Shown: positions 34,730 through 43,403 of the stretch, one piece after another
How positions within the stretch are numbered: position 1 is the first letter of the stretch
Layout: each line of letters begins with the position of its first letter
Source: CAYRWR01 sp964428015
GTDB taxonomy: Bacteria > Spirochaetota > Brevinematia > Brevinematales > CAYRWR01
Reading direction: 5' to 3'
Assembly (NCBI GenBank): GCA_964428015.1
Contig: CAYRWR010000002.1
Location: forward strand, 62,001-126,000
DNA: 64,000 nt
Position numbers and translations under genes: made by a program
Notes under the pieces: generated by a model
Told to the model about the DNA's origin: nothing
What the model saw: only the letters and a program-made list of their open reading frames with translations
Database searches by the model: none

Positions 34730-34760
34730 TTATCCCCAATTTTGATTGCATTTCTTAATC

Positions 34761-34809
34761 ATTCATGGTACCATTTCCTATAAATAGAATAGGAAATGGT
34801 ACCATGAAT
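34761..34809 (+). promoter_or_regulatory. 21-bp perfect inverted repeat over the RBS and start of the CDF gene
   Basis: Left arm 34761-34781 and right arm 34789-34809 are perfectly complementary (21 of 21) around the 7-base loop AAATAGA. The right arm contains both AGGAAA (34791-34796) and the ATG (34804), so in the mRNA the whole initiation region would be sealed. No T-run follows, so it is not a standard terminator. It may act as a translational switch or as a palindromic operator. The left arm also carries an in-frame ATG (34765). Confidence 0.8.
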
Positions 34810-35463
34810 CCTTCGAATAACAAAACTAGTGACTGGAATAAAATACTCGCTCTGGCAATATTTACTATTATTTATAACCTGGCTGAAGGTATTGTTTCTC
34901 TTTTCTTTGGATTGCAGGATGACACCTTGGCTTTATTGGGGTTCGGGATAGACAGCTTTGTGGAAGTAATTTCTGGTATTGGAATATTACATCTGGTGTT
35001 TAGGTTAAGAAAAAACCAACAGGACCATCAAAGAGATATATTTGAACGAACAGCCCTAAGAATTACTGCAATTTCCTTTTATTTACTAACACTGGGTTTG
35101 GTTGCAGGTGTAATCCTCAACCTGATCCACTCCACTACACCTCAATCTACACTACCTGGTACTATTATTTCATTTGTATCTGTATTAAGCATGTATTTTC
35201 TTATGAGAGCGAAAATAAAACTGGGAAAACGGGTTGAGTCCGATGCGGTAATCGCAGATGGCCATTGCACCAGGACCTGTTTATACCTGTCCCTGGTTTT
35301 ACTGGCATCTGCTGGTCTCTATTTAATCTGGAGAATTCCCTATCTAGACCTGGCAGGAAGTCTGGGTATAGCCTGGTTGTCTTTTAGGGAAGGAAGAGAA
35401 GCCTGGGGCAAAGCTCAGGGAAACGCCTTGTGCGGCTGTTTAGATAAGAACTGTCAGGATTGA
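34804..35463 (+). CDS. Cation diffusion facilitator-like transporter, altered metal motif
   Basis: About 219 residues with five to six hydrophobic helices (KILALAIFTIIYNLAEGIVS, LALLGFGIDSFVEVISGIGI, LYLSLVLLASAGLYLIW). The first conserved region GFGIDSFVEVISG matches the CDF helix with the metal-binding Asp. In the second, the usual A-D-G-x-x-H-x-x-x-D helix reads DAVIADGHCTRTCLYLS, so the Asp of the His-x3-Asp pair is missing and two Cys appear. The protein ends CGCLDKNCQD, with three more Cys. A soft-metal preference is only suggested. There is no long C-terminal cytoplasmic domain. The start is sealed in the hairpin described above. The 3' end overlaps convergent glgA by 10 bases. Confidence 0.75.
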   Translation: MNPSNNKTSDWNKILALAIFTIIYNLAEGIVSLFFGLQDDTLALLGFGIDSFVEVISGIGILHLVFRLRKNQQDHQRDIFERTALRITAISFYLLTLGLVAGVILNLIHSTTPQSTLPGTIISFVSVLSMYFLMRAKIKLGKRVESDAVIADGHCTRTCLYLSLVLLASAGLYLIWRIPYLDLAGSLGIAWLSFREGREAWGKAQGNALCGCLDKNCQD

Positions 35464-36941
35464 GATTGTCTGACTTCTTTATACAGACGAATATAACTCT
35501 GCGCGGCTTTTTTCCAGGACCAATCCTGTTTCATTCCATTGGACACTATCTTCTTCCATTGAGCAGGACTGCCTCTATAGGCATTTAATGCTCTTTTGAT
35601 AGTAGCCATGAGATCATCCGGATTATAATTCACAAATGAAAAACCGTTTTTTTCATCCTGAACAGTATCAGCTAAGCCTCCGGTATTCCTCACAATGGGA
35701 ACTGTACCATATCTCAGGCTGTACAGCTGATTTAAACCACAGGGTTCAAACCGGGAAGGCATCAAATAAAAGTCAGAAGCAGCTTCGATGAGATGTGATT
35801 CATCAATGTTAAATTCTATATGGGCAATCAATTTTTGCGGATATTCTTCCTGTAGTTTTTTTAAGCGATTTTCATATTCATATTTTCCCGTACCCAAAAC
35901 GCAGAGATAGACATCTTCCCGCAGTAATTGCTCGATCATTTCCAGGATAATATCCCAGCCTTTCTGATCTACCAGCCGCGAAATCATCCCAATCAGGGGC
36001 CAGTCTTTGTGGACAGGATTAATCTTGTTTCTCTGCAGATATTTTTCTTTTAGTTCGGATTTTTTCTCAAAAGTTGCGGCATCGAAATTTATTCCAAATT
36101 CATTTTTAGTATAAATGTCTATTTGCGGGTCCCATTCACTGTAATCCACCCCATTGACTATACCCAAAAGCTGATTCTGATCAGCTTTGTCTTTCATCAC
36201 CCCTTCCAGGCCATTCCCATATTCCGGGGTCTGCACTTCACGTGCATAGGTCTCGCTCACTGTGGTAGTAAAATCTGAAAAGACTATCCCGCCTTTCATT
36301 AAATTTAAATGTCCATAATATTCCAATCCATTTATTGTGAAGTATTTCCAATCCAGCCCGGTAAGAGTAAAATGTTCTACAGAATAGATACCCTGATAGC
36401 TCAGGTTATGGACAGTAAAAACGGTGCGGGTTGCGCTGAAAAATGAATCGAGTTTATAACTGGTGCGAATATATACCGGTATCAAGCCAGTCTGCCAATC
36501 CTGAGCATGGATGATGTCAGGCTGAAAATCAAACAACTTGGCACCTTCCAGAACTGCCCGGGAAAAAAAGACAAATCTTTTAAGGTTATCATTATAGTCC
36601 TGTTTAGTGACGGGATCCACATAAATTCCTTCTCTCTGAAAATATGCGGGGTTATCAATTAAAAAATAGGTCACACCTTCATATTGCAGGGATTCAATTT
36701 TTCCGGTCTCTTCACCTTTATCCAAATTTAATATAAAATCACTGGTTTTCTGTATCTTGAGTCTGAGTTTTTCTATAGACTCTATTACCTGTAGATATTT
36801 GGGAATTGCAACTGCAATTTCAACACCTTCACTGGCCAGTTCTTTAGCCATGGCACCCACTACATCTGCCAACCCCCCTACTTTCGCGAAGGGGACTGCT
36901 TCACTGGCTACCAGAAGGACTTTTAAAGTGTTTTTCGCCAT
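35454..36941 (-). CDS. glgA: Glycogen (starch) synthase
   Basis: GlgA extends alpha-1,4-glucan from ADP-glucose, a GT5 glycosyltransferase. The N-terminus LLVASEAVPFAKVGGLADVV carries the K-x-G-G-L sugar-nucleotide motif. Further on are DIIHAQDWQTGLIPVYIRT, FTVHNLSYQGIYS, LLGIVNGVDYSEWDP, MISRLVDQKGWDIILEMI and the C-terminal MPSRFEPCGLNQLYSLRYGT with the catalytic Glu. A longer frame begins at 36989, but AAAGGAG precedes the ATG at 36941 and the protein then begins MAKNTLKVLL, so that start is used (495 residues). No other glg gene is nearby. Confidence 0.95.
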   Translation of the reverse strand: MAKNTLKVLLVASEAVPFAKVGGLADVVGAMAKELASEGVEIAVAIPKYLQVIESIEKLRLKIQKTSDFILNLDKGEETGKIESLQYEGVTYFLIDNPAYFQREGIYVDPVTKQDYNDNLKRFVFFSRAVLEGAKLFDFQPDIIHAQDWQTGLIPVYIRTSYKLDSFFSATRTVFTVHNLSYQGIYSVEHFTLTGLDWKYFTINGLEYYGHLNLMKGGIVFSDFTTTVSETYAREVQTPEYGNGLEGVMKDKADQNQLLGIVNGVDYSEWDPQIDIYTKNEFGINFDAATFEKKSELKEKYLQRNKINPVHKDWPLIGMISRLVDQKGWDIILEMIEQLLREDVYLCVLGTGKYEYENRLKKLQEEYPQKLIAHIEFNIDESHLIEAASDFYLMPSRFEPCGLNQLYSLRYGTVPIVRNTGGLADTVQDEKNGFSFVNYNPDDLMATIKRALNAYRGSPAQWKKIVSNGMKQDWSWKKAAQSYIRLYKEVRQSQS

Positions 36942-37138
36942 GACAAAAACTCCTTTGGTATAGAATAAAGCAGAAAATGGAAATGTCAAGCAATGTTTAA
37001 AAATTCCTGAGGGGTTGTTTTATTCATTTTTTTAAATTTCTATTCCTCCCTAATTCTTGATTCTATTTCCTGATTCATGTACCTTTTCTCGGCGAGAACT
37101 TGTTAAATTTCCGGTTTTCAAGCTACAATAAAATCAAC

Positions 37139-37759
37139 ATGAAAATAGATTTACATAATCACACCACATATTCATCAGCCTGCAGTGTCCTGGATGTTAC
37201 TACTTTAATTCTGACTGCCCGCCAAAGAGGAATTGATGCTATAGCTGTAACAGAGCATAATACCATGGAGGGCGCCTGGAACGCGGTCGAGATGGGCAGA
37301 AAATTGGGATTTCCGGTTTTTCCCGGCCAGGAAGTACGTACCTTACAGGGAGATATCCTGTGTTTTGGAATTCACGACGAGGGTCTGGCTGACATTGAGA
37401 CCAGGGACCTCATCGATCTGGCCCGCGCCAGAGGCGGTGTTCTGATACCGGCGCATCCTTTTCGTATAGCAGCTTTGGCACTTAGGAATCAGCTTTTTGA
37501 TTATCCCGGCGGATTTATCGCCCTGGAAGGTCTGAATGGAAACTGCAGCCTCCAGGAAAACCAGCAAGCGTCTGTAGCTGCTCAAAAATTAGGCTTACCT
37601 TTGATCGGAGGCAGTGATGCCCATTCCGAAGCAATGGTAGGACGTTTTTATACAGAATTCCGATATACTGTACAAACTGAATCAGATTTGATTTTAGCTC
37701 TCCGACAGGGAGATTATACTGCCGCTGAAAATAGTTCATACAGCACTCTTCAAACATGA
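37139..37759 (+). CDS. PHP-domain phosphoesterase
   Basis: A small PHP-fold metal-dependent phosphoesterase of about 206 residues. The N-terminal motif MKIDLHNHTTYSSAC gives the H-x-H pair. AIAVTEHNTMEGAW gives the E/D-H motif, GVLIPAHPFR another His, and GLPLIGGSDAHSEAMVG the D-A-H closing site. The metal-binding set appears complete. The frame opens earlier with a TTG (37100), but the family start MKIDLHNHT supports 37139, though without a clear SD. It overlaps the next phosphoesterase gene by four bases, so the two enzymes are likely co-translated. Substrate unknown (nucleotide or polynucleotide phosphates). Confidence 0.88.
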   Translation: MKIDLHNHTTYSSACSVLDVTTLILTARQRGIDAIAVTEHNTMEGAWNAVEMGRKLGFPVFPGQEVRTLQGDILCFGIHDEGLADIETRDLIDLARARGGVLIPAHPFRIAALALRNQLFDYPGGFIALEGLNGNCSLQENQQASVAAQKLGLPLIGGSDAHSEAMVGRFYTEFRYTVQTESDLILALRQGDYTAAENSSYSTLQT

Positions 37760-38472
37760 AATACACTGTAATCAGTGATATCCATGCGAACTTGTCTGCT
37801 CTGGAAGTATTCTTGGAATTTTATGATTCATCCTCACATCTGTTGTGTCTGGGTGACACAATCGGCTATGGTGCCCACCCCGGAGAATGTCTGCATATCA
37901 TCAGAAAAAATGCAGTCACCATACTGGCAGGAAATCATGAAGCCATCCTTCAGGGAAGAGATTTTCATTTTAACCCTATTGCTCAGACAGCCATTGATTG
38001 GACCCGAGAGCATCTGTCAGCGGATGACCAGGTCTATATCAAAACTTTACCTCTGGAAACCATTCAGGATAGTCATTACCTCCTGGTTCATGGTTCACCT
38101 GGAGACCCGTTCCGTTACCTGTGGGACAGCCTGTCCCTGCAAAATGCGTCCTATTTCCTGGAAGAAAACAAGTTGCAACTTTGCTTTTTTGGGCATACCC
38201 ATGTCCCCGGGATTTATCAAAAGGGGGCATTTATCCGATATAAGTCAGATATACCTATAAGCCTGGATAATACTAACCCGGTGCTTATCAATCCCGGAAG
38301 CATAGGGCAGCCACGCGATGGTGACCCCAGGCTCTCCTGGGTTGAATACGATCAGGAATCACAGAGCGTGGTTTTTCGTAGAAAATCTTACGATGTTGAC
38401 TGCGCAGCCAGGGATATAATTGAGGCCGGTCTACCCCCCAGTCTGGGTGAGAGACTCCGGTTAGGTCATTAA
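37756..38472 (+). CDS. Metallophosphoesterase of the YfcE/MJ0936-like type
   Basis: A calcineurin-like phosphoesterase of 238 residues. The motif set is complete: YTVISDIHANLSALEVFL (D-x-H), LCLGDTIGYGAHP (G-D-x-x-x-x-G), ILAGNHEAIL (G-N-H-E), LLVHGSPGDP and CFFGHTHVPG (G-H-T-H). The GxGxHPxEC insert after GDTIGYG matches the branch annotated as diadenosine-tetraphosphatase-like or phosphodiesterase; the true substrate is unknown. It starts within the end of the PHP gene (ATGA overlap), suggesting a two-enzyme unit acting on related phosphodiesters. Confidence 0.88.
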   Translation: MKYTVISDIHANLSALEVFLEFYDSSSHLLCLGDTIGYGAHPGECLHIIRKNAVTILAGNHEAILQGRDFHFNPIAQTAIDWTREHLSADDQVYIKTLPLETIQDSHYLLVHGSPGDPFRYLWDSLSLQNASYFLEENKLQLCFFGHTHVPGIYQKGAFIRYKSDIPISLDNTNPVLINPGSIGQPRDGDPRLSWVEYDQESQSVVFRRKSYDVDCAARDIIEAGLPPSLGERLRLGH

Positions 38473-38486
38473 AAAGGAGTCCCCTA

Positions 38487-38924
38487 GTGGTATTAAACCA
38501 TAATATACATATTCAGTTTATTGATCAGGAAAGGCAGATGCCTATACCAGACCTTCTGGTACATCTGAATTTTTACCCCTCAGGCCAGATGCCCGTATAT
38601 TTTAAACCACGACTGACAGACAAATCCGGCGCCATACTACTCAACCAACAGGAACTACACAGAATTGAAACCTCAGAAAAAGGAAATAGCGAACTTTTTT
38701 TCTGTGATCTGCCAGATACCCGTAAACAGGACCGTTTTGAGATCAGAGTATTAAACCCGGAAGAATTAAATGACGATCTGAACATGAAAAAATTATTTTC
38801 TGCAGAAATAGCCCATGAATTCCAATTCCTTATAGATCAGGCAGTTAACCAGGCTTATATGGGTCGTAGAATTCTGGCTGACCCCCAATCAGATATCGAA
38901 GTGGTCCTGACACGCAGAGCTTAG
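38487..38924 (+). CDS. Conserved-looking small protein, function unknown
   Basis: 145 residues from a GTG start nine bases after AAAAAGGAG. The first half looks beta-rich and reminiscent of an Ig-like or transthyretin-like sandwich (NIHIQFIDQERQMPIPDLLV, GAILLNQQELHRIETS). The second half is helical (FSAEIAHEFQFLIDQAVNQA). No signal peptide, transmembrane helix or catalytic motif is visible. It follows the metallophosphoesterase by 14 bases, so it probably belongs to that short operon. The 3' end overlaps the convergent ispD by four bases. I do not recognise a family. Confidence 0.75.
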   Translation: MVLNHNIHIQFIDQERQMPIPDLLVHLNFYPSGQMPVYFKPRLTDKSGAILLNQQELHRIETSEKGNSELFFCDLPDTRKQDRFEIRVLNPEELNDDLNMKKLFSAEIAHEFQFLIDQAVNQAYMGRRILADPQSDIEVVLTRRA

Positions 38925-39595
38925 ATGAACCCATCCAAAATTGCTTCTGCCAGTTTTAAGTCCAATGCATGGGTGATTTTTATATTTTGAATATCCCCTT
39001 CAATCAACACTGTTTTCCATCCCATTTGGGCATAGAGCTGAGAATCATCACTGACATCAGTCTGGCCAGTTTCCCTGGCTTGAAGATGCGCTCTCCAGAT
39101 CCTGTCAAAGTGGAAGGCCTGAGGGGTTTGGATTCTGACTACACGGGTACGGTCCAGAAAATCCAGAATCTCCCCATTAGCAGCATGGGCTAAGGTGTCA
39201 GTTGAATTAACTGCTGTAATAGCGGAACCCTGGATTTCAGCAGTTTTGTAACAATTCTCAAATATAGCAGGAGTGGTCAGGGGACGCGCTCCGTCATGTA
39301 TTAGTACTGTATCGGGTGGATCCTGCATCAGGCTGGAAAGGCCAGCCCATACTGACTGTTGCCGGGTAGCACCCCCCACAACCCATTGCAGATTTGTTGA
39401 TTGATGGGTAGAAAATTGTGCAATCCAATCAGGATGGCACACTATCACAACTTTTTCAGATATTAGCTGCAATATATCCAGGCTATATTCAATGATTTTT
39501 TTCCCCTGTAAAAGGTGAAACTGTTTAGGAAGATCAGCGGCAAAGCGACGGCCGGAACCGCCGGCCAGAAGTATAGCAGCCCTTTTACTGGGGAT
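38921..39595 (-). CDS. ispD: 2-C-methyl-D-erythritol 4-phosphate cytidylyltransferase, no standard start codon
   Basis: IspD activates methylerythritol phosphate with CTP (MEP pathway). Conserved blocks are DTVLIHDGARPLTTPAIFEN, DFLDRTRVVRIQTPQAFHF and TDVSDDSQLYAQMGWKTVLI. The first ATG/GTG/TTG in frame (TTG at 39472) would remove the CTP-binding loop. Upstream the frame is open and reads K-R-A-A-I-L-L-A-G-G-S-G-R-R-F, the exact family N-terminus, then PKQFHLLQGKKIIEYSLD. No ATG, GTG or TTG exists before that loop. The best candidate is an ATC at 39593-39595, seven bases after GGAG, giving 224 residues and an 11-base overlap with secG. A sequence error is an alternative. Confidence 0.9.
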   Translation of the reverse strand: MPSKRAAILLAGGSGRRFAADLPKQFHLLQGKKIIEYSLDILQLISEKVVIVCHPDWIAQFSTHQSTNLQWVVGGATRQQSVWAGLSSLMQDPPDTVLIHDGARPLTTPAIFENCYKTAEIQGSAITAVNSTDTLAHAANGEILDFLDRTRVVRIQTPQAFHFDRIWRAHLQARETGQTDVSDDSQLYAQMGWKTVLIEGDIQNIKITHALDLKLAEAILDGFI

Positions 39596-39944
39596 TGGGT
39601 ATCTCCAGGGGAGCGGGTTGACTTTCGGGGGCAGGGGACTGAGTATCCTGAGGAGCAGTCTCAGTAGTAGGAGCAGGCGCGGTATTCACCTTGGGGGTGT
39701 TGGTAGGTGCCAGACTGTTTTCTTTTACGGCAATGTAGGTATAGAGAAAAGCACTGGCCATAAAAATGACTACCAGCCAGCGGGTGAATTTTACCAGAAC
39801 TTCACTGGTCTTGGCACCAAAAGCGCCCAGGGTCAAATCACTGCCGAACATTCCAGCCTCTGCACCACTGCCTGACTGCATCAGGATAGTAGGGATAAGT
39901 AAGACTACAGACAAGATGAATATGACCAGTAATAATGTTGACAT
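39585..39944 (-). CDS. secG: Preprotein translocase subunit SecG
   Basis: SecG is a small membrane subunit of the SecYEG channel. Two helices flank the conserved cytoplasmic loop: LLLVIFILSVVLLIPTILMQ, then SGSGAEAGMFGSDLTLGAFG, then FTRWLVVIFMASAFLYTYIA. A tail of about 40 residues rich in P, T, A and Q extends beyond the usual end (family about 70-110; here 119). Its end overlaps the proposed ispD start. RBS GGGAGGAAAC lies before the ATG. Confidence 0.92.
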   Translation of the reverse strand: MSTLLLVIFILSVVLLIPTILMQSGSGAEAGMFGSDLTLGAFGAKTSEVLVKFTRWLVVIFMASAFLYTYIAVKENSLAPTNTPKVNTAPAPTTETAPQDTQSPAPESQPAPLEIPNPQ

Positions 39945-40088
39945 GTTTCCTCCCGGAACGGCCTCTGCCTTTCAATTGTTTTTACAATGGATATTTTAGC
40001 AGTTCCTTTAAAAAAAATCAAATTGCCAGTTATGAAGTAAACTTCTATTTTTCTTGTGTAAATAAATATCCGGATTTATTATTCTGAT

Positions 40089-40736
40089 ATGAAAACAAAC
40101 ATCTTTTTTTTGTCGTCAATATTTATACTTTTGATAATTCTGAACGGCTGTGAGTTGTCGCCTTCCAGACTTTTTCTTCAACCTGATGAGCATGCCTGGA
40201 CGGTGAGCGGGCAGGTAGTGACCGAGAGGAATCAAAGTAAAGCCAAGGAAAGTGCTCCCGGTTACATGTTCAGTTATCAAACCGGCCTTTCACAAAATTT
40301 CAATCTGGGCATCAGCTTTTCATTCTGGCCTATAGCGCAATTGTATTTTCAAATATCCCCTTTTATTTCTGCACAGAGTCTGGGTGGGGTGTTCGGCTGG
40401 TCATTACGGCATGTTCTGAGCTATGATTTCATGTATTCCTATTCTTTCAAATCTTCTTTTATGAAAGGTCCCTATTTCCTGCACCGCTTCAGTCTGGTCA
40501 ATACCCCGGTATACAGTGGCACAGATCTCTCAATTTATCTCCCCATCGATCTTAGCCTTCAGATCAGCTCCCTGGATAGCAGTCTGATTTTTCTACCAGG
40601 ATTGGGTTTATCGACAATGGGGCCATGGCGGGCCAGTCTGGAGTATAGTTTGGGGAAATTGTTACAATTTCAGGAAAAAGCCTGGGAAAGTATGTCAGTC
40701 TTGAGATTTGGGCTGTCTTATATTTATACAAATTAG
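40089..40736 (+). CDS. Predicted outer-membrane lipoprotein, function unknown
   Basis: A 215-residue protein with a lipoprotein signal peptide (FFLSSIFILLIILNGC, lipobox L-N-G-C). The mature part has alternating aromatic beta strands (NLGISFSFWPIAQLYFQISP, LGGVFGWSLRHVLSYDFMYS) and ends SVLRFGLSYIYTN, an outer-membrane beta-barrel-like terminus. It is probably a lipidated outer-membrane barrel or barrel-like protein. It stands alone between divergent secG and convergent sdhB. No family recognised. Confidence 0.75.
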   Translation: MKTNIFFLSSIFILLIILNGCELSPSRLFLQPDEHAWTVSGQVVTERNQSKAKESAPGYMFSYQTGLSQNFNLGISFSFWPIAQLYFQISPFISAQSLGGVFGWSLRHVLSYDFMYSYSFKSSFMKGPYFLHRFSLVNTPVYSGTDLSIYLPIDLSLQISSLDSSLIFLPGLGLSTMGPWRASLEYSLGKLLQFQEKAWESMSVLRFGLSYIYTN

Positions 40737-40764
40737 CTTTTTTATTCCAGGACAAAATATTTAA

Positions 40765-41505
40765 TCAGGATTTATCGTGAATAGCCTCGCCTTTTGATTC
40801 CCGGTATTTTTTTATCCTGCTCTTTGTCAGATTGATAAGTTTGGTAATCTTAATATCCCGGGGACAGGCCTTGGTACAGGCAAAGTGATTATCACATGCC
40901 CAGACTCCGTGGGGCTGATCCAGAATGTGGAGCCGTTCCTCCAATCCTTTTTCCCGGCTGTCAAACACAAAGCGCGCTGCCTGGACTAAAGCAGCCGGAC
41001 CCAGAAAATCCGGGTCAGACTCCAGGACGGGACAGGCGGAATAGCAGGAGCCACAGTTAATGCATTTGGTGGCATCATCAAACTCCATTCTCTCAGACTG
41101 GCTTTGCTGATATTCTTTTTCTTCAACTTTTTCCTTGGGAATAAAATAGGGCTTTACCGCACGGAATTTTTCCAGAAAGAGGGTTTGGTCCACCATAAGA
41201 TCCTTTTGTACCGGCAGGTGCCTTAAAGGCTGAAGTGTGATCTCTCCTCCCTCCTCCACTCCCGTATCCTGGATGAGAGTCTTACAGGCCAGTCTTTCTT
41301 TGCCGTTTATGATCATGGCGTCAGAACCACATACCCCGTGCGCACAGCTTTTGCGGAATGCCAGGCTGCCGTCTATATAGCGGTAGATGTGAATAAGAGC
41401 GTCCAGAACCCGGTCAGTGCGTACTACATCTAATGTATACTGTACGGTATAGGGTTTTGAATCTTTTTCCGGATTGAAACGTTCGATATTAAAGATGACT
41501 TTCAT
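40765..41505 (-). CDS. sdhB: Succinate dehydrogenase/fumarate reductase iron-sulfur subunit
   Basis: Carries electrons between the flavoprotein and the membrane quinone site. The 2Fe-2S site is KSCAHGVCGSDAMIINGKER with later ACKT. The 4Fe-4S motif is CINCGSCYSACP. The third cluster motif is ACDNHFACTKACPRDI. Total 246 residues, typical. It starts 12 bases after sdhA with AGGAGAGGGTT before ATG. No membrane-anchor gene (sdhC or sdhD) is found on either side, so the anchor is elsewhere or the complex differs. Direction (oxidation or fumarate reduction) cannot be told from sequence. Confidence 0.95.
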   Translation of the reverse strand: MKVIFNIERFNPEKDSKPYTVQYTLDVVRTDRVLDALIHIYRYIDGSLAFRKSCAHGVCGSDAMIINGKERLACKTLIQDTGVEEGGEITLQPLRHLPVQKDLMVDQTLFLEKFRAVKPYFIPKEKVEEKEYQQSQSERMEFDDATKCINCGSCYSACPVLESDPDFLGPAALVQAARFVFDSREKGLEERLHILDQPHGVWACDNHFACTKACPRDIKITKLINLTKSRIKKYRESKGEAIHDKS

Positions 41506-41517
41506 AACCCTCTCCTA

Positions 41518-43245
41518 TTAGTATACCCGGGGTTTAGGTACCCAGCGGCTGATATCTACCGGTTTATAATCAATCGTGATATTATCACCTGCGTAGCTGG
41601 TCAAGGTATGTTTGAGCCACAAGGCATCATCTCTTTCCGGGAAATCTTCACGGGAATGTGCTCCCCTGCTTTCCTGTCGGTTTAGGGCAGCTGCAGCAGT
41701 GTGCCAGGAAAGATCCAATAAGTTCTCCAGCTCCAGGATCGTCAATACTTCCGCGTTGAAATTTTTACTTTTATCTCCCACCCTGACCTGGTGGAATTCC
41801 TGTTTTATGTTTTGTAAATCCTGAATAGCCTTCTGCATGTTTGAAGCTGTACGATACACCCCCACATTCCGCATCATAGTATCCTGCATTTTTTGGAATA
41901 AATTACCGGAATGAATACCTGCTTCTGACTTGAGTTTATTGATTCTTTCCAGCCAGGGTCGTTCCACCCCGGCAGGCACAGTACCGAAATCCGTATGTTT
42001 CACATAGTCTTTAATACTTCTGCCGGCACGTCGGCCGAAAACAATCAGGTCAACCAGGCTATTGGTACCCAGCCGATTGGCACCATGCACTGAGACACAG
42101 GCACATTCTCCCGCCGCGAATATTCCGGGATAATCAGTTTTACCGGTAGTGACCCGGCAATCTATATCGGTAGGAATACCACCCATGGCATAATGCGCGG
42201 TAGGCTGTACCGGCATGGCTTCTACAGCGGGATCTATGCCCAGATAGGTCCGGCAAAAATCCGCGATATCAGGAATCTTGGACTCTACAATTTCCCGTCC
42301 CAGGTGGCTGGCATCCAGCAGGACGTAGTCATCCATCTGGCAGTCTCCTTTCATACCACGGCCTTCACTGATCTCTGTCATGATGGCACGGCTTACCATA
42401 TCCCGGGGGGCCAGATCCAGCATAGACGGAGCGTATCGCTCCATGAACCTTTCTCCCAAACGGTTCTTTAAAATACCACCTTCGCCTCTTACCCCTTCTG
42501 TGATTAGTATCCCCATGTCCCGGATACCGGTGGGGTGGAATTGAAAAAACTCCATGTCCATCAGAGGTATACCTGCCCGGGCCAGTATAGCCGGTCCATC
42601 CCCGGTATTAGCATAGGCATTGGAGGTAATACGAAACATCCGGCCGAACCCGCCGGTAGCAAATAAGACCGCCTTGGCACGGAACACATGGACTTCCCCG
42701 CTTTTCAATTCGAATACCACCAGCCCGGTAATAGTATTATTATTCAACACTATATCAATGACCTGGAACTCATTAAAAAAAGTGACCTCATTTTTGACAC
42801 ACTGCTGGTAAAGGGTCTGCAGGATCATATGGCCGGTACGGTCAGCCGAATAACAGGAGCGGTGTACTGGAGCGGCGCCGAAATCACGGGTGTGTCCACC
42901 GAAGCGTCTCTGATCAATACGGCCCTCAGGAGTACGGCTGAAAGGTAGACCGCGGTTTTCCAGATCATAGACTGCCTGGACCGCTTCTTCCGCCAGGATT
43001 ATAGCAGCGCCCTGGTCCACCAGATAGTCTCCACCTTTGACAGTATCATAGGCATGCCATTCCGGCTTGTCCTCTTCGACATTGCCCAGGGCAGCTCCGA
43101 TGCCTCCCTGAGCGGCACCGGTATGGCTCCGCTGGGGATACAGCTTAGATACTACTGCTATTCTGGCTCCCTGGCTGGCTTCCAGGGCTGCATAAAGTCC
43201 AGCCCCGCCGGCCCCCACTATCACCACATCAAATTCGTATGTCAT
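41518..43245 (-). CDS. sdhA: Succinate dehydrogenase/fumarate reductase flavoprotein subunit
   Basis: Oxidises succinate (or reduces fumarate) with covalent FAD. Conserved parts are DVVIVGAGGAGLYAALEASQ, SHTGAAQGGIGAALGN (the His that binds FAD), HRSCYSADRTGHMILQTLYQ, EFFQFHPTGIRDMGILITEG, YAMGGIPTDIDCRV and HGANRLGTNSLVDLIVFGRR. A longer frame starts at 43284, but AGGAGTAGAT before the ATG at 43245 (MTYEFDVV) supports the shorter product of 575 residues. It precedes sdhB in the same operon. Confidence 0.96.
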   Translation of the reverse strand: MTYEFDVVIVGAGGAGLYAALEASQGARIAVVSKLYPQRSHTGAAQGGIGAALGNVEEDKPEWHAYDTVKGGDYLVDQGAAIILAEEAVQAVYDLENRGLPFSRTPEGRIDQRRFGGHTRDFGAAPVHRSCYSADRTGHMILQTLYQQCVKNEVTFFNEFQVIDIVLNNNTITGLVVFELKSGEVHVFRAKAVLFATGGFGRMFRITSNAYANTGDGPAILARAGIPLMDMEFFQFHPTGIRDMGILITEGVRGEGGILKNRLGERFMERYAPSMLDLAPRDMVSRAIMTEISEGRGMKGDCQMDDYVLLDASHLGREIVESKIPDIADFCRTYLGIDPAVEAMPVQPTAHYAMGGIPTDIDCRVTTGKTDYPGIFAAGECACVSVHGANRLGTNSLVDLIVFGRRAGRSIKDYVKHTDFGTVPAGVERPWLERINKLKSEAGIHSGNLFQKMQDTMMRNVGVYRTASNMQKAIQDLQNIKQEFHQVRVGDKSKNFNAEVLTILELENLLDLSWHTAAAALNRQESRGAHSREDFPERDDALWLKHTLTSYAGDNITIDYKPVDISRWVPKPRVY

Positions 43246-43363
43246 ATCTACTCCTGGTCTCTCTGAAAGTGCAGCCCGGATCAAGTGTTTTAATCTGAGT
43301 AATAAACTGGAATTATAATATCATTGGAGTAACAAAATTTCCAGAAAATGTCTAGTGCTGATG

Positions 43364-43403
43364 AAAAAAGCCTGCATCAGAAACTTTCTGCTGCAGGCTT
43401 TTT
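43364..43403. terminator. Strong bidirectional terminator after purH
   Basis: A long near-perfect stem of A-run, GCCTGCA, one mismatch and CAGAAA pairs with its complement, flanked by T-runs on both strands. It lies just past the purH stop (43416) and would stop purH transcription before sdhA. Confidence 0.82.

Noticed and set aside
34761..34809. Hairpin as terminator of the upstream tail-anchored gene
   Set aside because: No T-run follows the stem, and the arm contains the start of the next gene.
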